A DNA stretch of 64,000 nt from Flavobacterium ginsengisoli (lineage in GTDB: Bacteria > Bacteroidota > Bacteroidia > Flavobacteriales > Flavobacteriaceae), in contig NZ_CP121110.1 of the NCBI RefSeq assembly GCF_029625315.1, positions 3,543,001-3,607,000 on the forward strand. The letters run 5' to 3'. The position numbers and the translations under genes are program-made. Shown here piece by piece: positions 56,519 to 64,000 of the stretch. Under the pieces are notes generated by a model. The model was not told where the DNA came from. It saw only the letters and a program-made list of their open reading frames with translations, and ran no database searches. How positions within the stretch are numbered: position 1 is the first letter of the stretch; every line of letters begins with the position of its first letter.

Positions 56519-58024
56519 TTATAAAGTTTCAATTGCTTTCTGGATTCTAGAAATAGTTTCTTCTTTTCCAATGATTTCAACAATGTCAAATAGGTGAGGA
56601 CCTTTTAGAGCTCCAACTAAACTTAGACGGAAAGGTTGCATTACTTTACCCATTCCGATTTCGTTTTTGGTTAACCAATCTTTTACGATTGCTTCAATAT
56701 TTGCAGAAGTAAAATCTTCGATATTTTCTAAAACAGAAATCAGTTCTTGCATTAAAGTAGGAGTTTCTTCTTTCCAGTTTTTACTTGCTTTCTCATCATA
56801 TGATGTTGGCGCTTGGAAAAAGAAATCAGTTAAATCCCAAAATTCAGAAACGAAATTTGCTCTTTCTTTGATAAGTGATACAATGCGAGTTGTCACTTCG
56901 AGCGGAGTCGAGAAGCCTTTTTCTTCTAAAATAGGAGAGAAGGTTTTTGCTAAATCAGCATCATTTTGTTTTACTAAATATTGGTGATTGAACCATTTGT
57001 TTTTCTCTGGATCAAATTTTGCTCCAGCTTTGTGAACTCTGTTCAAGTCAAAAGCTTCTGCTAATTCTTCTAAAGAAAATAATTCTTTATCAGTTCCATC
57101 ATTCCATCCTAAAAGAGCAAGGAAGTTTACAACTGCTTCTGGAAAAAATCCTTTTTCTCTGTAACCAGATGAAACACCTTCTTCAGTTTTCCATTCTAAA
57201 GGAAATACTGGGAATCCCATTTTGTCTCCATCTCTTTTTGATAATTTACCATTTCCAATTGGTTTCAAAATCAAAGGTAAGTGAGCAAATTCTGGAGCTT
57301 CCCAACCAAATGCTTTGTATAATAAAACGTGAAGTGGCATAGAAGGCAACCATTCTTCACCACGAATTACATGTGAAGTTTCCATCAAATGATCATCAAC
57401 AATATTCGCTAAATGGTACGTTGGCATTCCGTCACTTTTGAATAAAACTTTATCATCCAAAAGATTAGTTTCAAACTTCACATCTCCACGAATGATATCT
57501 TTCAAATGTAAAGTTTCATCAACTGGAGTTTTAAAACGAATTACATAATGTTCTCCATTTGCAATTCTTTTAGTAGTTTCTTCTGCAGAAATTACCAATG
57601 ATGTATCTAGTTTTTCACGATTGTGGTGATTGTAAATAAATGTTTTTCCTTCAGCTTCGTGTTGTTTTCTATGTGCATCCAAAGCTTCAGGAGTATCAAA
57701 TGCATAATATGCCCAACCAGAATTGATCAACTGATCTGCATATTGTTGGTATAAATCTTTACGTTCGCTTTGTCTGTATGGACCAAATTTTTCATTTTTC
57801 CCAACCGTTTCTTCAGGAGCAATTCCTAACCATTCAAGAGCTTCCATAATGTAAGCTTCTGCACCAGGAACAAAACGAGTCTGATCTGTATCTTCAATTC
57901 TCAGATAAAAAACACCATTATGTTTCTTTGCAAATAAATAATTAAATAAGGCAGTACGAACTCCGCCAATATGTAACGGTCCAGTCGGACTTGGTGCAAA
58001 ACGCACACGAACTTGCTTTGACAT
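56519..58024 (-). CDS. gltX: glutamate--tRNA ligase
   Basis: Charges tRNA-Glu. The 501-residue class I synthetase has the HIGH motif in FAPSPTGPLHIGGVRTALFN and the KMSKS equivalent KLSKRDGDKMG (about residue 255), a central editing-free catalytic domain and a C-terminal anticodon-binding half. Length is typical. A well-matched promoter lies right upstream. It is convergent with no other gene. Confidence 0.96.
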   Translation of the reverse strand: MSKQVRVRFAPSPTGPLHIGGVRTALFNYLFAKKHNGVFYLRIEDTDQTRFVPGAEAYIMEALEWLGIAPEETVGKNEKFGPYRQSERKDLYQQYADQLINSGWAYYAFDTPEALDAHRKQHEAEGKTFIYNHHNREKLDTSLVISAEETTKRIANGEHYVIRFKTPVDETLHLKDIIRGDVKFETNLLDDKVLFKSDGMPTYHLANIVDDHLMETSHVIRGEEWLPSMPLHVLLYKAFGWEAPEFAHLPLILKPIGNGKLSKRDGDKMGFPVFPLEWKTEEGVSSGYREKGFFPEAVVNFLALLGWNDGTDKELFSLEELAEAFDLNRVHKAGAKFDPEKNKWFNHQYLVKQNDADLAKTFSPILEEKGFSTPLEVTTRIVSLIKERANFVSEFWDLTDFFFQAPTSYDEKASKNWKEETPTLMQELISVLENIEDFTSANIEAIVKDWLTKNEIGMGKVMQPFRLSLVGALKGPHLFDIVEIIGKEETISRIQKAIETL

Positions 58025-58041
58025 TTGTTTAAATTTTGTTG

Positions 58042-58070
58042 CAAAGATACGATATTAGTCAAAAGCCAAA
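58042..58070 (-). promoter_or_regulatory. promoter of gltX
   Basis: On the minus strand TTTG (58067-58070), 17 bases, then TATCTTTG (58042-58049) match TTTG-N17-TAnnTTTG. The ATG is 18 bases downstream. Confidence 0.8.
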
Positions 58071-58138
58071 AGTCGAAAGTTTGAAAGGTTTTTAGCTGTG
58101 TGCTAAACTTTTGACTTTCGACTTTTGACTTTCAGACT
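58058..58138. repeat. inverted repeat built from AAAAGTC heptamers
   Basis: AGTCAAAAGCCAAAAGTCGA on the left and TCGACTTTTGACTTT on the right form opposite arms around about 30 bases. It lies in the gltX-DUF4175 intergenic region and overlaps the -33 end of the gltX promoter. Confidence 0.65.
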
Positions 58139-58187
58139 TATTGTTATAATTACTACTTTTATAGGTTATAATTAAAACAGATTTATT

Positions 58188-61100
58188 TTGAAAACATCAT
58201 CTGCAATATATCAAAAGTTAGAGGCTTTCATTAAGAAATATTATACCAACGAACTGATAAAAGGGATATTACTTTTTACCGGTTTTGGATTATTATATTT
58301 TCTATTTACGCTTTTTGTGGAGTACTTTCTTTGGTTAAAACCATTAGGAAGAACTTTACTATTTTGGTTATTTGTCGGAGTTGAAGTTTTCCTTTTAGTC
58401 CGTTTAATTCTTTTTCCTTTGTTCAAGTTGTTCAAACTTCAAAAGGGAATTGATTATAGTCAGGCTTCAAAAATTATTGGAAATCATTTTACAGAAGTGA
58501 GTGATAAGCTTACTAACTTTTTGCAATTGTCTTCTGAAAATAATTCAGAAAGTTCAGAATTGGTTTTAGCTTCAATTGAGCAAAAAGCAAATTCATTACA
58601 GCCAATTCCTTTTGGAAATGCAATCAATTTTAAAGCTAACAAAAAATATTTACCATTGGCTTTAGTTCCAATTTTGCTTTTTGCTGTGTTTTATATTTCT
58701 GGAAATAGTAATGTAATTTCTCAAAGTTTGAATAGAGTAGTGCATTTCAATTCTGCATTTTTGCCACCAGCTCCATTTAAGTTTGTGGTTTTGAATTCGA
58801 ATTTACAAGCTGAACAAAATAAAGATTTCGTTATTAAAATGGAATCTGTTGGAAATATAGTTCCAGAGAATGTTATGATTCATATTGGAAATGAAAGCTA
58901 TTTTATGGAATCTTCTCAACCTGGAAAGTTTGAATTTAAAGTGGAGAAACCAGCTGAGAATATTCAATTTTCTTTTGAAGGAAATTCTGTTGTTTCAGAA
59001 GAATACGAATTGAAAGTAATCACAGTTCCGTCTATTGCAAACTTCGAAATGGTTTTAAATTTTCCTTCTTATCTAAAGAAAAAATCAGAGACAATTCAAG
59101 GAACTGGAAATGCAATTGTACCTGAAGGAACGACCGTAACTTGGAAAATGAATACCAAATCTACACAAGAAGTTGAATGGAAAAGAGATAATGAAGTATT
59201 TAAGTTCAATAAGGTTGAAAATGACTTTAAATTGAGTAAAAATATTAGTCAAAACACAGAATATCAAATTCTTACGTCTAACGATAAGGTTAAAAACTAC
59301 GAAAAACTCGATTACCAGCTCTCTGTAATCAAAGATCAGTATCCAACTATCAATGTTGGTCCTGCACCTGATAGTTTGAAGCTAGATAAGAACTATATTC
59401 TAGGAAGATTAGGTGATGATTATGGACTTTCTAAATTACAAATTGTGTATTACGAGCGTAACAAACCTCAATCTGCTAAGCGTGGAAACATTCCTGTTAA
59501 GGCTGGAGTATTTGATCAGTTTGTTTTTAATTTTCCAAGTAACCTTCCAGTAGAAGAAGGTGTTTCATACGAGTACTATTTTGAAGTTTTTGATAACGAT
59601 GCACCACACGGATTTAAGTCTACAAAGTCTTCTACGTTTTCAGATCGTGTAGCTACAACAGATGAAATTCAGGATCAAGAATTACAACAGCAAAATCAAA
59701 ACATCAATAGTTTATCTAAATCTTTGAAGAACCAAACAAAGCAGATTTCAGAAATGGATAAGCTTCAGAATACTGGAAAAGAAAAAGATAATTTAGAGTT
59801 TAAAGATCAGCAGAAGATCAATGATTTTATCAAACGTCAGAAACAACAAGACGAAATGATGAAGCAATTTTCTGAAAAGATGAATCAGAATCTAGATAAG
59901 TTTAAAGAGGATAAGAAAGATAAAACTGCCGAAGATTTACAAAAGCGTTTAGATAATGCACAGAAAGATTTAGAAAAGAATCAGAAATTATTAGACGAGT
60001 TGAAGAACTTAAACGATAAATTAAACAGTGAAGAGCTGTTTGATAAGATTGAAAAGTTCAAGCAAATTAGTAAAAACCAATCTCGTAATCTAGAACAATT
60101 GGTTGAGTTAACCAAACGTTTTTATGTTTCAAAGAAAGCAGAACAGGTTGCTGAGAAATTAAATAAACTGTCAGAACAACAGGAACAGTTATCAAATAAA
60201 GAGAAAGAAAATACTAAAGAAAAACAGGATGAAATCAATAAATCTTTTGATAAGATTCAGGAAGATTTAAAAGATTTGAAAGAGGAAAATAAGACCTTAA
60301 AGAAACCTTTGGACATTCCATCTGATGCTTCAAAAGAGAAAGATGTAGATAATGATCTTAATAAAGCTTCTGAAGAATTGAGTAAAAAGAATACTTCTGG
60401 AGCTAAACCAAAACAGAAAAGTGCTTGCAAAGAAAATGAAGTCTATGGCTCAAGAAATGCAGAGCGAAATGGAAGGTGGAGAACAAGAACAATTGGAAGA
60501 AGATGTAGCAATGCTTCGTCAGATTCTAGATAATCTTTTAGCTTATTCTTTGTCGCAAGAAGATGTGATGAAACAGTTCAAAGCAATGAAATTAGGTTCT
60601 TCTGCATTTACAAAAAACATAAAGATTCAGCAGAATTTGAAACAGCAGTTCAGACATGTTGATGACAGTTTGTTTGCACTTTCGCTACGTAACCCAAAGG
60701 TAGCTGAAGATGTAACTAAAGAAATTGGAAATGTTCAATATAACATGGACAAGGCTATAGAAACTTTAACTGATGTTCAGATTCCAAGAGGAGTTTCACA
60801 CCAACAATATGCAGTTTCATCAGCCAATAAGTTAGCCGATTTCTTAAGTGATTTATTGAATAATATGCAGATGTCTATGTCTAAACCGGGAGCGGGGAAA
60901 CCTAAACCTGGAGACGGACAAGGAATGCAATTGCCAGATATTATTCAGAAACAAAAAGGACTTGCTGATAAGATGAAAGAAGGTATGAAACCTGGACAGC
61001 AATCTGGAGATAAACCTGGAGAAGGTAAAGATGGAAAATCTGGGCAGGGACAAAATGGGCAAGGAAAAGATGGTCAGGGTAAAGAAGGACAAGGTAACAA

Positions 61101-61590
61101 AAGTGGAGATAAAGGTTCTTCGGGTAAAGATGGAAAGAATGGAAAAGGAGAGAAGAACGGTAATGAAGGAGAAGATGGAGAAGGAGATGCTGAAGCTATA
61201 ATGGAGATTTACAAAGAGCAAGTTAAACTTCGTGAAGCACTTCAAAAAGAATTAGCAAAGAAAGGTTTAGACTCTCAAGGTAAATCTGTAATAGATCAAA
61301 TGAAACAATCTGAAAAGCAGATTTTGAACAAAGGATTTAAGAATGAGAACTTGCAACGTATATTAAATATTCAGCAAGAATTATTGAAATTGAATAACGC
61401 AGTTCAGCAACAAGGTCAAGATACACAAAGACAATCTGAAACTAATAAGGCTGAATTTACTAATCGTTCCAATGCTTTGCCAAGTTCACTATTGGAATAT
61501 TTAAACAGTGTAGAGATATTAAACAGACAATCACTACCTTTGCGCTCGAATTTTAATCAAAAAGTTCAAGAATACTTTAATACAAAATGA
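58188..61590 (+). CDS. DUF4175-like membrane protein, apparent +1 frameshift
   Basis: A large envelope protein of about 1133 residues. Three N-terminal membrane helices (about residues 24-45, 57-77 and 153-172) anchor a periplasmic region, then long coiled coils (QQNQNINSLSKSLKNQTKQI; NAQKDLEKNQKLLDELKNLN), a Gly/Lys/Gln-rich stretch (about 900-1000) and a final helical part ending VQEYFNTK. The start is a TTG at 58188, no ATG being near. One base too many at 60420-60427 (TGCTGC to TGCTTGC) breaks the frame; removing it reads QKSAAKKMKSMAQEMQSEME. I recall it as DUF4175; function unknown. It overlaps ybeY by four bases. Confidence 0.8.
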
Positions 61591-62006
61591 TAAATTTTAA
61601 TTACGAAACAGATTTTACTTTAGGAGACGAGCAGGCTTTTAGTGACTGGCTTAGTGCTGTAATTGTTTCTGAAAACAAGAATGAAGGAGAAATCAATTAT
61701 ATATTTTGTGATGATGAGTATCTTCATAAAATCAATGTAGAATATTTAGATCACGACACTTTAACTGATATAATTAGTTTTGATTATTCAGTTGGTAACG
61801 AGTTAAATGGAGATATTTTTGTTTCTGTAGAACGCGTTGCAGATAATGCAAAAGACTTCAATGTTTCATTTGCTGAAGAACTTAAAAGGGTGCTATCTCA
61901 TGGTATACTACATTACTGTGGATACAAAGATAAGTCAGAGGAAGAAGCTCAATTAATGAGACAGAAGGAAGAAGAGAAAATGAAGATGTTTCACGTGGAA
62001 CAGTAA
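61587..62006 (+). CDS. ybeY: rRNA maturation RNase YbeY
   Basis: A zinc endoribonuclease for 16S rRNA 3'-end processing and ribosome quality control. The 139-residue protein has the metal-binding HGILHYCGYKDKSEEE (HGxLHxxGY; the third ligand position holds Lys-Asp instead of the usual Asp-His, so the site looks slightly changed). Its ATG overlaps the DUF4175 stop. The last sense codons contain a parS-type site (KMFHVEQ). Confidence 0.93.
   Translation: MINFNYETDFTLGDEQAFSDWLSAVIVSENKNEGEINYIFCDDEYLHKINVEYLDHDTLTDIISFDYSVGNELNGDIFVSVERVADNAKDFNVSFAEELKRVLSHGILHYCGYKDKSEEEAQLMRQKEEEKMKMFHVEQ
61987..62002. other. parS-type site 1
   Basis: TGTTTCACGTGGAACA, a near-perfect palindrome around CACGTG, inside the end of ybeY. 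Confidence 0.85.
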
Positions 62007-62028
62007 TTAAACATCTTTTTAATACATA

Positions 62029-62044
62029 TGTTCCACGTGAAACG
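62029..62044. other. parS-type site 2
   Basis: TGTTCCACGTGAAACG, the same core with an asymmetric outer base. Confidence 0.85.
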
Positions 62045-62068
62045 TTTTGGATTTTTAAATTTTTATAA

Positions 62069-62084
62069 CGTTCCACGTGAAACA
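62069..62084. other. parS-type site 3
   Basis: CGTTCCACGTGAAACA. Confidence 0.85.
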
Positions 62085-62113
62085 TATCCGAAGAAAATAA
62101 AAGAATTTTACAA

Positions 62114-62129
62114 CGTTCCACGTGGAACG
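62114..62129. other. parS-type site 4
   Basis: CGTTCCACGTGGAACG, a perfect 16-bp palindrome. Confidence 0.85.
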
Positions 62130-62161
62130 TTAATGTAAAGAATTTGAATTAAAGATTAAAT

Positions 62162-62177
62162 CGTTCCACGTGGAACG
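62162..62177. other. parS-type site 5
   Basis: CGTTCCACGTGGAACG, identical to site 4. Confidence 0.85.
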
Positions 62178-62214
62178 ATTTTTTAAGTTTGAATTTGAAA
62201 GAGAAAGAATAGGA

Positions 62215-62230
62215 TGTTTCACGTGGAACA
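62215..62230. other. parS-type site 6
   Basis: TGTTTCACGTGGAACA, identical to site 1. Confidence 0.85.
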
Positions 62231-62249
62231 TGATTTTAAAATGTTCTTT

Positions 62250-62443
62250 GGAAGTTTAGAATGGAAGTTTAGAATGGAAGTTTAGAATGGAAGTTTAGAA
62301 TGGAAGTTTAGAATGGAAGTTTAGAATGGAAGTTTAGAATGGAAGTTTAGAATGGAAGTTTAGAATGGAAGTTTAGAATGGAAGTTTAGAATGGAAGTTT
62401 AGAATGGAAGTTTAGAATGGAAGTTTAGAATGGAAGTTTAGAA
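62250..62443. repeat. 13-bp tandem array A, 15 units
   Basis: GGAAGTTTAGAAT is repeated without change 14 times, and a last unit lacks its final base. It fills the space between parS-type sites 6 and 7. Reading frames through it are artefacts, since 13 is not a multiple of three. Confidence 0.95.
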
Positions 62444-62444
62444 A

Positions 62445-62460
62445 TGTTTCACGTGAAACA
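62445..62460. other. parS-type site 7
   Basis: TGTTTCACGTGAAACA, a perfect palindrome matching the classical B. subtilis consensus. Confidence 0.9.
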
Positions 62461-62473
62461 TTTATTGAAAAGA

Positions 62474-62616
62474 TTCTGTTTGAAAGTTCTGTTTGAAAGT
62501 TCTGTTTGAAAGTTCTGTTTGAAAGTTCTGTTTGAAAGTTCTGTTTGAAAGTTCTGTTTGAAAGTTCTGTTTGAAAGTTCTGTTTGAAAGTTCTGTTTGA
62601 AAGTTCTGTTTGAAAG
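62474..62616. repeat. 13-bp tandem array B, 11 units
   Basis: TTCTGTTTGAAAG is repeated 11 times without change between parS-type sites 7 and 8. Its rotated form GAAAGTTCTGTTT shares 8 of 13 positions with the array A unit GGAAGTTTAGAAT and has the same period. Confidence 0.95.
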
Positions 62617-62628
62617 TAAATAAAAAGA

Positions 62629-62644
62629 TGTTCCACGTGAAACG
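62629..62644. other. parS-type site 8
   Basis: TGTTCCACGTGAAACG, identical to site 2. Confidence 0.85.
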
Positions 62645-62694
62645 TTTTTATTTGTTTTCTGAATTTGAAGATATCAGTTTGCAGGTTTCAGTTT

Positions 62695-62761
62695 GAACTT
62701 GAAACTTGAAACCTGAAACTTGAAACCTGAAACTTGAAACCTGAAACTTGAAACCTGAAAC
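62695..62761. repeat. 14-bp tandem array (GAAACTTGAAACCT), 4.4 units
   Basis: The unit GAAACTTGAAACCT, itself two similar heptamers, is repeated four times plus five bases between parS-type sites 8 and 9. Similar AAACCTGAAAC runs are ahead of glnS. Confidence 0.9.
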
Positions 62762-62770
62762 AAAAATAAA

Positions 62771-62786
62771 AGTTCCACGTGGAACA
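62771..62786. other. parS-type site 9
   Basis: AGTTCCACGTGGAACA, the last site, 62 bases ahead of the mnmG start. Confidence 0.85.
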
Positions 62787-62810
62787 AGAAAAATATAAAT
62801 GTAATTCTAG

Positions 62811-62830
62811 AAACCGCGTTAGCGGTTTTT
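62811..62830 (+). terminator. small hairpin ahead of mnmG
   Basis: AAACCGC, loop GTTA, then GCGGTTTTT. It could end ybeY transcription or act as a leader attenuator for mnmG, whose ATG is 18 bases on. Confidence 0.65.
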
Positions 62831-62848
62831 GGAGAATAATAAAACAAA

Positions 62849-64000
62849 ATGTTTTTAGAAGAATACGATGTTATTGTGGTTGGTGCAGGCCATGCTGGTT
62901 CTGAAGCTGCGGCTGCGGCTGCAAATTTGGGATCGAAAACTTTATTGGTTACAATGAGTTTGCAAAACATAGCACAGATGTCTTGTAATCCTGCGATGGG
63001 TGGAATTGCAAAAGGACAGATCGTTCGTGAAATTGATGCGCTTGGTGGATATTCAGGAATTGTTTCTGATAAGACTGCGATTCAGTTCAAGATGTTGAAC
63101 AAATCAAAAGGACCTGCAATGTGGTCGCCAAGAGTTCAAAGTGATAGAATGCGTTTTGCAGAAGAATGGAGAATGATGTTGGAGGCAACTCCAAATCTTG
63201 ATTTTTATCAAGAGATGGTAAAAGGGTTGATAATCGAAGATGGAAAGATAAAAGGAATTAGAACTTCACTTGGTGTGGAGATTCGTTCCAAATCTGTGGT
63301 TTTGACGAATGGTACTTTTTTGAATGGTTTAATTCATATCGGAGAAAAACAATTCGGAGGAGGTAGAGCAGGAGAAAGTGCTGCAACCGGAATTACAGAA
63401 GATTTGATCAAAGCAGGTTTTGAAGCTGGAAGAATGAAAACAGGAACGCCACCTCGAGTAGATGGACGTTCTTTAGATTATTCTAAAATGAATGAAGAAA
63501 AAGGAGATGCAACGCCAGCTAAGTTTTCTTATTCAGATGTGACTTCTCCGTTAACGCATCAGCGTTCTTGTTACATGACGTATACGTCTTTGAATGTTCA
63601 TGATATTTTGAGAGAAGGTTTTGATCGTTCTCCAATGTTCAACGGAAGAATCAAAAGTTTGGGACCAAGATATTGTCCGTCGATTGAAGATAAAATAAAT
63701 CGTTTTGCGGATAAAGAACGTCACCAATTATTTGTTGAGCCAGAAGGATGGAATACTTGCGAAGTTTACGTAAACGGATTTTCAACTTCACTTCCAGAAG
63801 ATATCCAGTTCAAAGCGCTTCGTTCAGTTGCAGGTTTTGAAAATGTAAAATTCTTTAGACCTGGTTATGCAATCGAATATGATTTCTTTCCTCCAACGCA
63901 ATTAAAACATACTTTGGAAACAAAGTTAGTTGAAGGATTATATTTTGCAGGACAGATTAACGGAACTACAGGTTACGAAGAAGCAGCTTCTCAAGGTTTG
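62849..64000 (+). CDS. mnmG: tRNA uridine-5-carboxymethylaminomethyl modification enzyme, 3' part outside window
   Basis: MnmG (GidA), with MnmE, adds the carboxymethylaminomethyl group to U34 of certain tRNAs using FAD and a folate. The frame is open from the ATG at 62849 to the right edge (384 codons). The FAD-binding start is YDVIVVGAGHAGSEAAAAAA, followed by SCNPAMGGIAKGQIVREIDA with the catalytic-type Cys region, and later GRMKTGTPPRVDGRSLDYS and YFAGQINGTTGYEEAASQGL. All are MnmG marks. The remaining third lies outside. The gene lies just downstream of the parS-type sites. Confidence 0.97.
   Translation, partial: MFLEEYDVIVVGAGHAGSEAAAAAANLGSKTLLVTMSLQNIAQMSCNPAMGGIAKGQIVREIDALGGYSGIVSDKTAIQFKMLNKSKGPAMWSPRVQSDRMRFAEEWRMMLEATPNLDFYQEMVKGLIIEDGKIKGIRTSLGVEIRSKSVVLTNGTFLNGLIHIGEKQFGGGRAGESAATGITEDLIKAGFEAGRMKTGTPPRVDGRSLDYSKMNEEKGDATPAKFSYSDVTSPLTHQRSCYMTYTSLNVHDILREGFDRSPMFNGRIKSLGPRYCPSIEDKINRFADKERHQLFVEPEGWNTCEVYVNGFSTSLPEDIQFKALRSVAGFENVKFFRPGYAIEYDFFPPTQLKHTLETKLVEGLYFAGQINGTTGYEEAASQGL

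Noticed and set aside
62250..62616. CRISPR array
   Set aside because: Direct contiguous 13-bp repeats with no spacers.
62412..62636. Minus-strand frame coding a repeated NFQTELSNRTFKQ peptide
   Set aside because: It runs over the 13-bp tandem array and two parS-type sites; 13-bp repeats make a 39-base peptide repeat in any open frame. No start signal or family.

Overview
The window is a stretch of a low-GC Bacteroidota chromosome, almost certainly a Flavobacterium of the F. johnsoniae type. The evidence is the gliding/type IX secretion gene sprE, several protein families largely confined to Flavobacteriia (recalled as DUF6168, DUF6341, DUF6427, DUF6909, DUF5687), promoters of the TTTG-N17-TAnnTTTG type, and an ATP synthase operon without atpD and atpC. 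All family names are recognition from memory; no search was run.

Layout. 0-4.2 kb (minus strand): a TPR protein running off the edge, a sugar-nucleotide nucleotidyltransferase, dUTPase, a polysaccharide flippase and a GNAT acetyltransferase. 4.2-4.9 kb: a gene-free gap with six regularly spaced, related hairpins. 4.9-15.3 kb (minus): sprE, a bactofilin, atpZ, a small membrane protein, atpB, E, F, H, an unrecognised 510-residue exported protein lodged inside the operon, then atpA and atpG. 15.4-17.6 kb: an ABC transporter pair. 17.7-26.6 kb: mixed housekeeping (a PaaE-like reductase, heptosyltransferase, upp, purD) and an ORF6N-domain gene with two matching 35-bp palindromes. 26.6-37.1 kb: a surface-polysaccharide cluster (glycosyltransferases, UDP-sugar decarboxylase, two polymerase/ligase-type membrane proteins, flippase, chain-length regulator, a 2OG-Fe(II) oxygenase). 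37.1-45.7 kb: DUF6909, GH3-like enzyme, tatA, tex, rpiB. 45.8-58 kb: rnr, a LysE-family exporter, tRNA-Cys, folB, glnS, a 1.2-kb AT-rich gap, small envelope/stress genes, an SPFH protein, gltX. 58.2-64 kb: a large DUF4175 membrane protein, ybeY, and mnmG running off the right edge. Between ybeY and mnmG lie nine parS-type ParB sites within 800 bp, interleaved with perfect 13-bp tandem arrays.

Sequence quality. Thirteen genes, several of them essential (atpF, atpH, dut), carry single-base frame disruptions that restore perfectly conserved reading when one base is added or removed. Nearly all the disruptions needing removal of a base (eight of nine) fall inside a GCAGC/GCTGC motif, most often turning TGCTGC into TGCTTGC. 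Those needing an added base lie mostly in homopolymers. I therefore annotate these genes as full-length with likely sequence errors, not as pseudogenes. The motif bias is itself worth checking, for example for base modification.

The strongest unexplained items are the parS cluster with its 13-bp arrays, the 43-nt hairpin array, the paired palindromes at the ORF6N gene, the extra gene inside the atp operon, and the GCAGC-linked insertions.
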